Shown piece after piece: positions 1-8,859 of a stretch of DNA of 36,210 bases. The DNA comes from Cupriavidus sp. YR651 (GTDB lineage: Bacteria > Pseudomonadota > Gammaproteobacteria > Burkholderiales > Burkholderiaceae), in the NCBI RefSeq assembly GCF_900101625.1, contig NZ_FMYZ01000024.1:1-36210 (forward strand). Reading direction: 5' to 3'. The translations under genes and the position numbers were made by a program. How positions within the stretch are numbered: the stretch's first letter is position 1; every line of letters begins with the position of its first letter. Under the pieces are notes generated by a model. The model had not been told where the DNA came from, searched no databases, and was given only the letters and a program-made list of their open reading frames with translations.

Positions 1-503
1 TTCATCCGTTCGCGCAGCTTGCGCTCCACGTAGAAGCACTCCGGTGCCTTGATGTCTTCCAGGTTGATGCCGCCGAACGTCGGCTCCAGCGAGGCGATGA
101 TGTCGACCAGCTTCTCGGGGTCCTTCTCGTCGACTTCGATATCGAAGACGTCGATGCCGGCGAATTTCTTGAACAGGCCGGCCTTGCCTTCCATCACCGG
201 CTTCGAGGCGGCTGCCCCGATGTCGCCCAGCCCCAGCACGGCGGTGCCGTTGGTGATCACGGCGACCAGGTTGCCGCGGGCGGTGTAGCGGAAGGAATTG
301 GCGGGATTGGCGACGATTTCCTCGCAAGCGGCCGCCACGCCCGGCGAATAGGCCAGGGCCAGGTCGCGCTGGTTGGACAGCGGCTTGGTCGGGGTGACGG
401 AGATCTTGCCGGGGGTCGGAAACTCGTGATATTCGAGCGCGGCCTTGCGGAAAGCATCTTTTTCGTCTGTCTTATCTGTGTAATTGGTGGTTGGAGTACT
501 CAT
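1..503 (-). CDS. maeB: NADP-dependent malic enzyme, N-terminal part (truncated by window edge)
   Basis: Oxidative decarboxylation of malate to pyruvate with NADP+ in the cytoplasm. The reading frame starts at an ATG (501-503) and stays open for 167 codons to the window edge, so only the N-terminal malic domain is visible. Recognisable family segments are EFPTPGKI, LSNQRDLALAYSPGVA, GNLVAVITNGTAVLGLGDIG and KPVMEGKAGLFKKFAGID. The long MaeB form carries a C-terminal phosphotransacetylase-like domain, which lies outside the window here; a fragment of that type of domain occurs at 30578-30880. Codons mostly end in G or C, unlike the genes that follow, so this is probably resident chromosome. Identification is firm. 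Confidence 0.95.
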   Translation of the reverse strand, partial: MSTPTTNYTDKTDEKDAFRKAALEYHEFPTPGKISVTPTKPLSNQRDLALAYSPGVAAACEEIVANPANSFRYTARGNLVAVITNGTAVLGLGDIGAAASKPVMEGKAGLFKKFAGIDVFDIEVDEKDPEKLVDIIASLEPTFGGINLEDIKAPECFYVERKLRERM

Positions 504-1681
504 ATGCCAGATTTAATAGTAATTTGGCCTGAATAAAAGTCGAAATTATGTACGGAGGCATCTAGCGGGCTGCTGAAGTACTCCGCAAAGGGCGTACCTT
601 AGCACCCTGCTCTTGGTTCACGAACCAGATGCAACGGACCCTCGAATCACGAGGCTCCGACGGTTCGATTGCACGGTTTAGCCTTACTGCAACTTTTGAC
701 GGATCCGTCTAGGAAAGTCACACGCGCAAGATTGTAGGCGGCCATGTTCATGACGAGAATCTGATTGACCTGATTTATTTCTCGCAAAAACATTACCATG
801 TTGCTCCCGTCTTTGAGGGAGGAAATATTTTCCAGCTCTATTCGCGTCTTAGCCGTAGATAGAAAAAACTACGCTAAATTTTGCGAAATTTATTTTAAAT
901 TGGACTAGCGTATCCGTAATGCTTGTTGGTCCATCGCCAGCTCGGCTTGGGTGAAAACGGGGCAGCTGGAACGTTACCGAATCTACCGATAGTTAGGGAG
1001 GTACAGTTGCTGCAAAATTCGCCGTATCAGTTCACGCGTCAGCGAATCTACTACCCTGATTCTTTCGTGCCTATCCTTATGCGTCGTCCGTGACAGAAAT
1101 CTTTGAGCATTTCAGCTCGTCTCGTGGCTGCCGTCGAAGATCGTGCCGGCATCTAAAGCAGCACGGTACTTAGGTGGGCCGTTAAGGAAACATCGCCAAC
1201 AATGTGCCATGCACAAATCAGTGGCAACTGCTACTTAAAGATTCTCAGTACTAGCTCTAGTCTGTACGGAAAACGGTGATGGTTGTGTAGGGGGGATGCG
1301 GTAGTCAGAGGCAGGTGCATGGGACGTGCCAATCACATGTCGCCAGGTCATTGCGACTTTAGCATCACCAGCAAGTTGTTCAAGGAAGCTATCGAGACCC
1401 ATGCGGCCCTGCAAATATCCTGCGTATTTAAATTGTGAGACGTACATACGTTGATGCGCCATGTACCATATCAATAGTGGCTGTTATCATAAAAATATTT
1501 CATATATATAGAATTAATTAGTATCGCTCAGATTCTTTCGATAGAAAAGGCGTGGATGTTCGGGCAAGGGAACCGGCCCCCTTGCAGGCAACCATGACGA
1601 ACAAGGATCCTGAGCTTTGGAGCTTAAAATTCTTTTCATTCGCAAGGTCGTCTGCATGGGCATGCGGGAAGGTGAAGAAAT
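504..1681. other. Gene-poor intergenic stretch
   Basis: About 1.2 kb without a convincing gene. The part nearest 504 must hold the maeB promoter. A short minus-strand reading around 690-800 (containing MNMAAYNLARVTF) resembles the end of some IS4-like transposases, but the match is too short to call. A 79-codon minus-strand frame at 1235-1474 has no features I recognise. The composition is A+T-rich around 850-900 and 1480-1530. Confidence 0.5.
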
Positions 1682-2863
1682 TTAGCCTTCTAGCGCGCTG
1701 GCCGGGCCGAAGAACTCGAAATGCGTCTGGGCCTCCGGTACTCCTAGTTCACGCAGATGACGCTTGATTTGCGCCATAAATGGCTTGGGACCCAGGAAAT
1801 ACGCGTCCAAGTTCCGGTCAGCGGGCAGCCACAACGCCAACTGTTCTTTGGTAGGACGCCCAGTGCCATCGGATTGATCACCCTCCTGTGGCTCGCTGTA
1901 GCAGAAAAATTGGCGAAGATTGGAATGATGCGCGGCTAGGTTGTCGACCCAGTCGCGGAATGCGTGGACAGCGCCGTTGCGAGCATAATGAATGAAGTGA
2001 ATCTTCCGCCCACTTGCCTTGGCTGCATCCAGCATCGGAAGTGCAGGTGTAATGCCAACTCCGGCTGTAATCAGTGCCAAAGGCCGATCCGAATCTCGGA
2101 GTACGAATTCTCCAGCTGGGGGAAATAGTTCAATACGGCTACCCTCTTCAATGTGATCGTGTAGGTAGTTGGAAACGCGCCCGCCGGGCTCGCGTTTAAC
2201 GCTGATACGATAAGTGGAGCCATTGCTCAGTGCAGATAGCGAATAATTTCTACGCACCTCGCCCTCTTCCAGAAACAAGCGAAGGCCAATGTACTGCCCT
2301 GGCTCGAAATCGGCAACTTTACCGCCATCCTCCGGCGCGAGATAGAGAGAAATGATTTCGCTACTTTCACGCACCATCCTGGAGACGCGAAATGTACGAG
2401 CGCCACGCCAACCACCCGGAGTTGAAGCGTTGGCAGCATAGGCGGATTCTTCAGCCTGGATCAAGATACCGGCAAGCTGGTTGTAAGCCGCCGCCCACGC
2501 TGCAATAACGCTGTCGGTTGCGATATCCACTCCAAGAACTTCGCGGATGGCGCGCAACAAGCAGGCTCCAACGATTGGGTAGTGCTCGGGGAGTATTTGC
2601 AGTGAGACGTGCTTATTGACAATCTGGTTTACCAGTGGACCTAGATTTTGGAGTTCTTCGATATGTCGCGCGTACATCAAAACACCGTTGGCGAGTGCGC
2701 GCTGTTGATCGCTACTAGCTTGGTGTGATTGATTGAATAGAGGCCGAACTTCAGGATGCTCGTTGAGGAGCATACGGTAAAAATGACGGGTCAGATCCTC
2801 GCCACCGGTTTCGAGCAGAGGCACAGTAGCTTTGATGATGGCAATTTCGGCGTCAGACAGCAT
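1682..2863 (-). CDS. hmp: Flavohaemoprotein (nitric oxide dioxygenase)
   Basis: Oxidises NO to nitrate using O2 and NAD(P)H in the cytoplasm. The 393-residue length is normal. The N-terminal globin domain (about 1-140) carries the B10 tyrosine Y29, distal Q53 or Q54, proximal H85 in NKHVSLQILPEHY, and Y95. The FAD/NAD reductase part (about 150-393) carries RRNYSLS (204-210) for FAD and AGVGITP (267-273) for NAD(P)H. The usual CGP near the C-terminus reads LGP. The start has a GGAG ribosome site about 10 bases upstream. It is divergent from norR with a sigma-54 promoter between them, so induction by NO through NorR is very likely. Confidence 0.95.
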   Translation of the reverse strand: MLSDAEIAIIKATVPLLETGGEDLTRHFYRMLLNEHPEVRPLFNQSHQASSDQQRALANGVLMYARHIEELQNLGPLVNQIVNKHVSLQILPEHYPIVGACLLRAIREVLGVDIATDSVIAAWAAAYNQLAGILIQAEESAYAANASTPGGWRGARTFRVSRMVRESSEIISLYLAPEDGGKVADFEPGQYIGLRLFLEEGEVRRNYSLSALSNGSTYRISVKREPGGRVSNYLHDHIEEGSRIELFPPAGEFVLRDSDRPLALITAGVGITPALPMLDAAKASGRKIHFIHYARNGAVHAFRDWVDNLAAHHSNLRQFFCYSEPQEGDQSDGTGRPTKEQLALWLPADRNLDAYFLGPKPFMAQIKRHLRELGVPEAQTHFEFFGPASALEG

Positions 2864-2935
2864 TGAAGTGCTCCAGTAGTTCCTTAGGTTGGAGTGGTGA
2901 CATCGGTGGCCGATGTCGGCGGATGCTATCTATTA

Positions 2936-2951
2936 ATCAAGCACTGTGCCA
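2936..2951 (-). promoter_or_regulatory. Sigma-54 (-24/-12) promoter of hmp
   Basis: Read on the minus strand the bases are TGGCAC-AGTGC-TTGAT, against the consensus TGGCAC-N5-TTGCA. The -24 GG and the -12 G are in place; the last bases differ (TTGA for TTGC). It lies about 73 bases upstream of the hmp start and faces hmp. This is the promoter class that NorR activates. Confidence 0.8.
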
Positions 2952-2974
2952 TGTTTTATTTCATTATTATTCAA

Positions 2975-3030
2975 GTACTTATAAAGCATTGAGTCATTAT
3001 GACTATCCTTTGTTGATGGTCCTAAAGACC
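2975..3030. promoter_or_regulatory. NorR enhancer sites (two good, one weak)
   Basis: GGT-CCTAAAG-ACC at 3018-3030 fits the GGT-N7-ACC NorR box of Ralstonia/Cupriavidus exactly. GT-CATTATG-AC at 2993-3003, inside a perfect AGTCAT-T-ATGACT palindrome, fits GT-N7-AC. A weaker GT-N7-AA lies at 2975-2985. Three sites upstream of a sigma-54 promoter is the arrangement known for NorR-controlled genes. The 3018-3030 site sits just before the norR start, so it could also mediate autoregulation. Confidence 0.75.
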
Positions 3031-3043
3031 TTTTGTAGTCCAA

Positions 3044-4618
3044 ATGACAAAGTCTTCTTTTATCGCCGGCTGGATACCTTTGGTTGCGGATCTTTCGCGT
3101 GACATGCCGGAACGTGAACGCTACGGGCGGCTGCTCGAAGTAATTCGCCAAGTGTTTCCATGCGATGCCGTCGCTCTTCTGAAGCTGCAGGACGACTATC
3201 TGTTGCCACTTGCAGTTATTGGCTTGAGCCCGGACACCCTCGGGCGTCGCTTCCGCGTAAGCGAGCATCCTCGATTTCAGGAGCTTGTGTCGCAAGGTGG
3301 CGCGACGCGGTTTCCGTCTGATTGCGGCTTACCCGATCCCTATGACGGACTTGTGGAAGGGCAGCCAACGCGACTCGAAGTGCACGACTGTTTAGGCTGC
3401 GCGCTATATTTGCAGGATCAACTCTGGGGATTGCTGACCCTGGATTCGCTAGACCCCGCAAGCTTCGGCAACGTTGATTTGGCGGCCTTGGAGGCTTTTT
3501 CTGGCTTGGCGGCCGCCACCGTGATGGCGAATGAGCGGATTGCCGCATTGACCAGTCGGATTGAAGATGAACGCACTGCGGCGGAAGTCTACCGGCATGC
3601 GGTCAACCACCTTCAGCCTCGATCACTGGTTGGGCAAAGCGCGGCGCTAAGGCATTTGCAGGGCGAAATTGCTTTGGTGGGCAAGAGCGATTTGACGGTA
3701 TTGATTGCCGGTGAAACAGGCGTGGGTAAAGAACTTGTGGCGGAAGCAATTCATGCTGCTTCGAATCGCGCCAGACGCCCAATGCTTAGCCTGAATTGTG
3801 CGGCACTGCCGGAGAATCTCGTAGAAAGCGAGTTGTTCGGCCATGTGCGTGGCGCCTTCTCAGGTGCAATTAGTGATAGGAGGGGAAAATTCGAGTTGGC
3901 GAACGCTGGTACACTTTTTCTGGATGAGGTCGGCGAATTACCGCTAACTGTACAGGCGAAGCTGCTTCGTGTATTGCAGAGCGGACAGCTTCAACGACTT
4001 GGGTCCGATCAAGAACATCATGTCAATGTGAGATTAATCGCTGCAACGAATCGAGATTTGGTTGACCGCGTCCGCGAAGGGCTCTTCCGCGCGGATTTAT
4101 ACCACCGCTTGGCCGTATATCCCATCCGCGTACCGCCGCTACGCGAACGCGGGCGAGACGTTTTGCTGCTCGCAGGCACATTTCTTGAGGAGAATCGGAA
4201 TCGGCTTGGTTTGCGAAGCCTGCGCCTGTCGGCAGAATCGCAGATGGTGCTGCTGAAGCACAATTGGTTGGGCAATGTCAGGGAGCTTGAGCATTTGATC
4301 AGTCGAGCGGCTCTCAAGGCGATGGCCGTTCATATGTTGCAACCTGAGCCCACGCGTATGGTTACGATCGACGTAGCAGAACTAGATTTGCCTGGTCAGC
4401 CTCCGAATCGTGACGAATTTACGAACCCCGGTTTGGCGGAAGCAGCTAATGCATCGATGAATGTCGGGGGGCTGCGCGACGCAGTAGACGCTTTTCAGCG
4501 GCGGCGAATAGAAGAGGCGCTGGAGCGGCATCAGGGTCGGTGGGCCAATGCCGCTCGCGAACTACAGCTGGATCGAGCTAATCTCGCGCGGCTTGCTCGA
4601 CGCTTAGGAATAAGGTAA
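3044..4618 (+). CDS. norR: NorR, nitric oxide-sensing sigma-54 activator
   Basis: A 524-residue enhancer-binding protein. The N-terminal GAF domain (about 1-180) binds a non-haem iron that senses NO; C116 in VHDCLG matches the conserved iron-ligand cysteine, and the aspartates of RFPSDCGLPDPYDG are also of the family type. The AAA+ domain has Walker A GETGVGKE (223-230) and Walker B LFLDE (291-295). The sigma-54 contact loop reads GAFSGA (270-275) rather than the usual GAFTGA. The C-terminal Fis-type helix-turn-helix covers roughly 490-524. It activates the divergent hmp gene through the sites listed above. Function is well supported; the loop substitution is conservative but worth noting. 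Confidence 0.93.
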   Translation: MTKSSFIAGWIPLVADLSRDMPERERYGRLLEVIRQVFPCDAVALLKLQDDYLLPLAVIGLSPDTLGRRFRVSEHPRFQELVSQGGATRFPSDCGLPDPYDGLVEGQPTRLEVHDCLGCALYLQDQLWGLLTLDSLDPASFGNVDLAALEAFSGLAAATVMANERIAALTSRIEDERTAAEVYRHAVNHLQPRSLVGQSAALRHLQGEIALVGKSDLTVLIAGETGVGKELVAEAIHAASNRARRPMLSLNCAALPENLVESELFGHVRGAFSGAISDRRGKFELANAGTLFLDEVGELPLTVQAKLLRVLQSGQLQRLGSDQEHHVNVRLIAATNRDLVDRVREGLFRADLYHRLAVYPIRVPPLRERGRDVLLLAGTFLEENRNRLGLRSLRLSAESQMVLLKHNWLGNVRELEHLISRAALKAMAVHMLQPEPTRMVTIDVAELDLPGQPPNRDEFTNPGLAEAANASMNVGGLRDAVDAFQRRRIEEALERHQGRWANAARELQLDRANLARLARRLGIR

Positions 4619-5501
4619 GGGCGATCGTTTCGAACCGTGGTTGATTATCTGTGTTATGTCTGGGCCGGTGCGTTTACATTGAGAAACCCACCAAGCGCAC
4701 GCCCAACTTTAGATCATGTACTGCATGCTCAACTACGTGCAAATCAAATAACTTTCGAATACTCACAAGGGCGAGAGCCGCACCTCAAATAGCACTTTCC
4801 CGCGGCGGTCCTCACAGGGTGGGGGTGAGCTCGCTATATTAGCCGGCATAGTATGTGACGCCTCTCGAAAGTCGTCCTTGTGTCAGCTGATGCTCGAGTT
4901 GCCAGCCAACCCAATCGGCTTGCCAATGGAGGTGTTTGATGGCCTAGGCTGCGGCGGCGGCCAGAGTAAGAGAGACCAAGCGGTGGTTGGCCGGCTTTTT
5001 CGAGCCTGTCGAAAGAGGGAGCTCAGTAATATCGCCGATAGAACTTGAGCGTTACCTCAAACGAACCGTCCCACTTAGGCTGGTCAGAAGGGCCATTCTG
5101 CGACCCTCAGTCACCCTGCGGATCGGCGATGAGTCAAAGAAATGGGGCATGTCTGTTCCCGGGTATGGTTCAGAGCCGAGCGCTTCGAGCTCTTGCTTAA
5201 AGTCGCACGACTTCAGGACCTTTTGCGCTGCGGCGTTACGTTGCATCACAACAGGTGATGGGGTGTTTTTCGGCAACAAAGCTGCACTAGTTGATGGATT
5301 CAAGCCGTGGGAGGCACGACGCCGCGACAGTGGTCACGTTAAGTAGGCACTTGACCCGAGTCTTCGTTGTGACCACGATCGCATGGTTGCGGCCCAAAGT
5401 AGCGCGTCGCAAGAATCCGTAGCGGGTCCTTGGTGCGGAGGAGTAGGGCGTCGCATCGATGTTGTCACGGATGTTCTACGCACGCGCTATAGCCCTACTG
5501 G
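4619..5501. other. Gene-poor stretch after norR
   Basis: About 0.9 kb with only short overlapping frames in several phases. None carries motifs I recognise, and internal stops interrupt any longer reading. It looks like decayed or rearranged DNA. No terminator with a clear T-run was seen after norR. Confidence 0.5.
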
Positions 5502-5528
5502 AAAAGATGCATATTATTTACATCTTTT
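5502..5528. promoter_or_regulatory. Inverted repeat upstream of the short-chain dehydrogenase
   Basis: AAAAGATG, 11 bases, then CATCTTTT: a perfect 8-bp inverted repeat with an A+T-rich spacer, 63 bases before the dehydrogenase start. The arm length and 19-bp centre-to-centre spacing suit a dimeric repressor operator. The regulator is not identifiable here. Confidence 0.4.
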
Positions 5529-5591
5529 GTCGCATGCAGTACATTGCCCTAGCTTTCATTTGGACAACTTGCCTCATTCAGGAGAAGGGCA

Positions 5592-6449
5592 ATGCAAGAA
5601 ACAGTACTGATTTCCGGAGGCAACTCCGGCATGGGGCTATCGACATCGCTCCTATTGGCTCGGCGAGGATACCGTGTCTTCGCCGGCGCTCGCTCCGATG
5701 CGGGGCTGGCAACAATTCGCCAAGAGGCGGGAGAGCAGGAACTACAAGTCACGCCGGTCCGGTTGGACGTGCAGGATACTGGGTCGGTGGCTGCTGCAGT
5801 TGATCACGTGCTCGTTACGGCTGGCCGCTTGGACGTCGTGGTAAACAACGCCGGCTTCGGCTTGGTGGCGAGTGTCGAGGATGGCACCGATGAGGAGTTC
5901 ATCCGCCAATTCGACGTTAATGTCTTTGGGGTGCTCAGACTGATCCGCGCCGCGGTTCCGGCGATGCGGCGGGCAGGGCGGGGCGTTGTCGTGAATGTAG
6001 GTTCCTTCCTCGGGCATATGGGCCTGCCGCTGCTGACCCACTACAACGCTAGCAAGTACGCCGTCGAAGGGATTTCTGATTCGCTTCGGTTAGAGCTCTC
6101 GCCCTTCGGCATTCGAGTGCATACGGTGGCACCGGGATTGTTCCGAACTGGTTTCGCGAATCGCGGCCTGGCTGCTAACGCCCGCACTACCGCGTCCGAT
6201 TCACCCTATGCGGATGTGGCCGGTCGATTGCTCCCGTTAATCGCTAATCATATCAATGAGGGCCCCAATCCAAAGGCAGTAGCGGACGCTGTTCTGTATG
6301 CCATTGAAGCGCAGGATGCACCGGCCCGCATTCCAGTCGGCGAGGAAGCGCTCCGTGCCGACGACATGAAACGGAATTTGGAGCCCGCCGAGTTTGAAGC
6401 CGCCGTACGCCAGCTCTACGGCCTCACGGCTCCAAACCACCCAAAGTAA
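5592..6449 (+). CDS. Classical short-chain dehydrogenase/reductase (SDR)
   Basis: NAD(P)-dependent oxidoreductase of the classical SDR family, 285 residues. Visible hallmarks are the Rossmann glycine motif GGNSGMG (9-15), NNAG (85-88), catalytic serine near S138, and YNASK with Y151 and K155. The cofactor loop has AGARSDAG (31-38), whose arginine favours NADP. After the catalytic motif, an APGLFRTGF segment matches the usual PG-x-T region. The start has a strong AGGAGAAGG ribosome site. The substrate cannot be deduced. The gene stands alone between a gene-poor stretch and IS debris; an operator-like inverted repeat lies upstream and a long hairpin downstream. Confidence 0.85.
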   Translation: MQETVLISGGNSGMGLSTSLLLARRGYRVFAGARSDAGLATIRQEAGEQELQVTPVRLDVQDTGSVAAAVDHVLVTAGRLDVVVNNAGFGLVASVEDGTDEEFIRQFDVNVFGVLRLIRAAVPAMRRAGRGVVVNVGSFLGHMGLPLLTHYNASKYAVEGISDSLRLELSPFGIRVHTVAPGLFRTGFANRGLAANARTTASDSPYADVAGRLLPLIANHINEGPNPKAVADAVLYAIEAQDAPARIPVGEEALRADDMKRNLEPAEFEAAVRQLYGLTAPNHPK

Positions 6450-6471
6450 GCGGTCGAAGAAATCCGCAATT

Positions 6472-6534
6472 TGGCCCGCAAACGTTTGACATGTGACGAG
6501 GTTTGAGCGACCTCTCGACCTTAACTGCGGGCCA
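6472..6534. other. Long hairpin just downstream of the dehydrogenase
   Basis: TGGCCCGCA (6472-6480) and TGCGGGCCA (6526-6534) form a perfect 9-bp inverted repeat, with an inner GAGGT/ACCTC stem in the loop. It starts 22 bases after the SDR stop. It lacks a T-run, so it may be a transcript-end structure or a remnant of a mobile-element end. Confidence 0.35.
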
Positions 6535-6767
6535 TTCAGGATGCCGGGCTTGGTTGAGGTCATCGCGGCAGTTCCATGGGCTGCTGGCCACCGGTGCCGC
6601 CGATCCGTCGAGCGAGATATGTCCCGCATCGGCCTCGGCCTGGCGCATGCGCACCAGGGCCTGTTGGTAATGAAAAATCTCGAACCTCCTGTTCAAAACT
6701 GCCCGCCTGGGAAATGCTCTGGGAGGACGGAAGTTGATAGAAGTTCGAACCCCGGATCCAGCTGGGT

Positions 6768-6867
6768 GGTGCCTTCACGCCGAAAACGAACTGGCGCCTT
6801 CGAGCCGAAAGATTGCCGGCGCCTTTATGCCGAAAACGCTTTGGCTCCTTCACGGCGAAAATTCACA
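6768..6867. repeat. Four tandem 25-bp repeats
   Basis: Four imperfect copies in exact 25-bp register, starting at 6768, 6793, 6818 and 6843. Each runs GGNGCCTTC..GCCGAAAA followed by a variable 5-7 base tail. The array begins directly where the transposase homology of the IS3 remnant stops. Because 25 is not a multiple of three, the repeats are unlikely to be coding. They could be protein-binding sites at an element end. Confidence 0.7.
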
Positions 6868-7530
6868 GCCCGTGGCCGGGAACTCCGGCCGGTACTTGGC
6901 TGCGCGGAACAGGCTTTCCACAAAGGCAGCTATCATCGCTTGCGCGCGGGGACGCGGATACGAGGGCGTGACGCCCAGCCAATGCAACACTCCAGCGCCG
7001 TAGTGGCCTTGAGCGTGGCGCCATTGTCCCCGTGCAGCATTGGCTTGACCGCCAGGGCATGAATGCGCTTGGCCAGTGCCGTGCGCTTGACCAGATGCGC
7101 CGTGTGGTCGGTGTCGTCGCGGTCGTTAATCCCGAAGCCCACGATCTTGCGGCTGTACACATCCAGGAGCAGGTACAAATAGAACCAACGCCCGGAAACT
7201 TCGGCCGGCAAGTAGGTCAGGTCCCAGCATCGCAGTTGGCGTGGCCCCGTGGCGACGTGCGTGGTGGGCGGACGCTTTGCCGCGGCGCTTGGGCGCGCCC
7301 CGGATGCCGGGTCTGTCCATGGGCGCGCAGCACGCAACCCAGCTCGATTCGCTGGCCAGGTACACACCCTCGTCGGCGAGCATGGGCACGATGCGCGCCG
7401 GTGGCATTTCGGCAGAGCGCGGTTCGTTGGCAACGGCCGGAATGCAGTCGCGCTCCTCGGTGCTCAGTGCGTGCGCTGGCGTGGGCCGTGGGGGGGAGAT
7501 CAGACACGGCGCCCGAAGCATCGCCACCGG
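6868..7530 (-). pseudogene. IS3-family transposase (OrfB) remnant, frameshifted and truncated
   Basis: The DDE integrase core is spread over at least three frames. One frame gives ARIVPMLADEGVYLASESS (about 7420-7360). A second gives CWDLTYLPAEVSGRWFYLYL, LLDVYSRKIVGFGIND and PMLHGDNGATLKATT. A third gives AFVESLFRAAKYRPEFPATG, ending at a stop near 6858. At least two frameshifts are needed, and about 100 C-terminal residues are missing. No matching terminal inverted repeats or OrfA were seen. The element is dead. It marks past insertion and rearrangement between the SDR and psd. Confidence 0.85.
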
Positions 7531-7848
7531 TCTAATAGCTGTAGTGAAACATAGCGGTTGTGTGTCCTAGTTCAGAGTTTACTGCCGGGACGCAGCAATG
7601 GGTTTGCTAGTCGTCGCTGGTATCCATGCACATTGCCAATCTTGCATTCAATTGAATATTGTATGTATAGTTGCTGCTTCCCGTTGGGATTGGGTCCGAA
7701 ACGCAAACAGGGCATGCATAAGAATGTGACTCGGAGCCTTACTCGGCATGTCCCGAAGGACTAGGGCCACCAAGAGCTTCCGGTACGCCGGAGTCACTGC
7801 AAGCAACCTCCTCATTGCGCGGTGCGATCCGGGTATATGTAATCCGAA
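7531..7848. other. Upstream region of psd
   Basis: No gene is visible. It contains the palindrome ATTCAATTGAAT (about 7646-7657) directly followed by a TTGTATGTATA box (7659-7669), which recurs at other loci in this window. It presumably holds the psd promoter. Confidence 0.5.
7659..7669 (+). promoter_or_regulatory. TGTATGTAT-type box upstream of psd
   Basis: TTGTATGTATA, about 180 bases before the psd start. The same core occurs at 18435, 18456, 19627/19649 and, in variant form, at 12755 and 25534-25618. It may be the binding site of one of the MocR regulators; this is inference from recurrence. Confidence 0.45.
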
Positions 7849-8775
7849 ATGAAGCAAAATCGACCTGAACGCGCCCTATCCAAAGACAGCAGTGACGTCC
7901 CAACATTGGTTCCGAGGGACAGGCTGTTCCTCTGCGGCCAATATCTCGCACCTCAACGTCTCGTGTCACGGCTTGCGGGACGGATTGCCTCTTGTCGATT
8001 GCCTGTGGTCAAGAACTGGTTGATCTCACGCTTTGTGCGCCGCTATGGCGTGGAAATGCACGAGGCCGTTAAACAAGATCCCTTGGCGTACGATTGCTTT
8101 AACGATTTCTTCACTCGTGAACTCAAGTCTGGGGCTCGGCGGTTTGATGATACGCCCGGCGGTGTTCAAAGCCCCGTGGATGGCACGATCAGTTGTCTAG
8201 GGGAAATTGCGGACGGCTGCATCATTCAGGCTAAGGGCCACAACTACGGATTGCTCGAACTTCTGGGAGGAGACGCCGAGCGGGCAAGTCCATACGTCGG
8301 CGGGCAGTTCGCGACGATCTATCTGTCGCCTAGCGACTATCACCGCGTTCATATGCCGGTTTCAGGCAGATTGCGCGAGATTATCCACATCCCAGGGCGG
8401 CTTTTTTCCGTCAACCCGCTGACGGCGCGACATGTGCCACGGCTGTTCGCGCGAAACGAACGCGTCGTGTGTACGTTCGAGACGGAACATGGACCGCTGG
8501 CTTTGATTTTGGTCGGAGCTATGATCGTGGCGTCCATTGAGACCATATGGACTGGTCCAGTTACTCCGTCGGACTCGGTCTGGTCTTCCTCTTGGCTTGA
8601 AACATCGGCGCATCCGACATTTATAAGACAGGGCCAAGAAATGGGACTTTTTAAATTGGGCTCAACGGTAATCATGCTCTTTGGTCCGAAAACAATTCGC
8701 TGGACCAACGCCTGTTCCCGATCAGAATCCGTTCGCGTGGGTCAATTACTGGGCATTGCCGCTGTCTCTCACTAG
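7849..8775 (+). CDS. psd: Phosphatidylserine decarboxylase proenzyme
   Basis: Makes phosphatidylethanolamine from phosphatidylserine at the inner membrane. The 308-residue length is close to the E. coli enzyme. The proenzyme cleaves itself at the LGST motif (270-273), turning S272 into the pyruvoyl group. Other catalytic-site segments are SPVDG with D111, QAKGHNY, and DYHRVHMP with H165 and H168. The N-terminus is about 20 residues longer than in E. coli, and no clear ribosome site precedes this ATG, so the true start is uncertain. It sits alone amid debris, not beside membrane-lipid genes, suggesting an extra copy. The pyruvoyl group is a carbonyl cofactor, a point shared with other genes of the island. 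Confidence 0.92.
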   Translation: MKQNRPERALSKDSSDVPTLVPRDRLFLCGQYLAPQRLVSRLAGRIASCRLPVVKNWLISRFVRRYGVEMHEAVKQDPLAYDCFNDFFTRELKSGARRFDDTPGGVQSPVDGTISCLGEIADGCIIQAKGHNYGLLELLGGDAERASPYVGGQFATIYLSPSDYHRVHMPVSGRLREIIHIPGRLFSVNPLTARHVPRLFARNERVVCTFETEHGPLALILVGAMIVASIETIWTGPVTPSDSVWSSSWLETSAHPTFIRQGQEMGLFKLGSTVIMLFGPKTIRWTNACSRSESVRVGQLLGIAAVSH

Positions 8776-8859
8776 TCAGCGACGGGAGTGTCTTTCGGCC
8801 CTAGAATTTCTTCGCTATGAGAGGGCTGGCAAGGGCAACGGAATCAGTCAGTCTCATGC

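Noticed and set aside
690..800. Minus-strand text resembling the end of an IS4-like transposase
   Set aside because: Only about 15 residues look similar and no catalytic motif or element end is visible; too weak to annotate.
1235..1474. 79-codon minus-strand frame
   Set aside because: No recognised domain, no convincing ribosome site, no neighbour context; cannot be told from chance.
4987..5346. 119-codon plus-strand frame after norR
   Set aside because: Overlaps an equally open minus-strand frame and has no motif; likely chance in decayed DNA.
6493..7062. 189-codon plus-strand frame
   Set aside because: Runs through the 25-bp repeats and antisense to the transposase remnant; a shadow.
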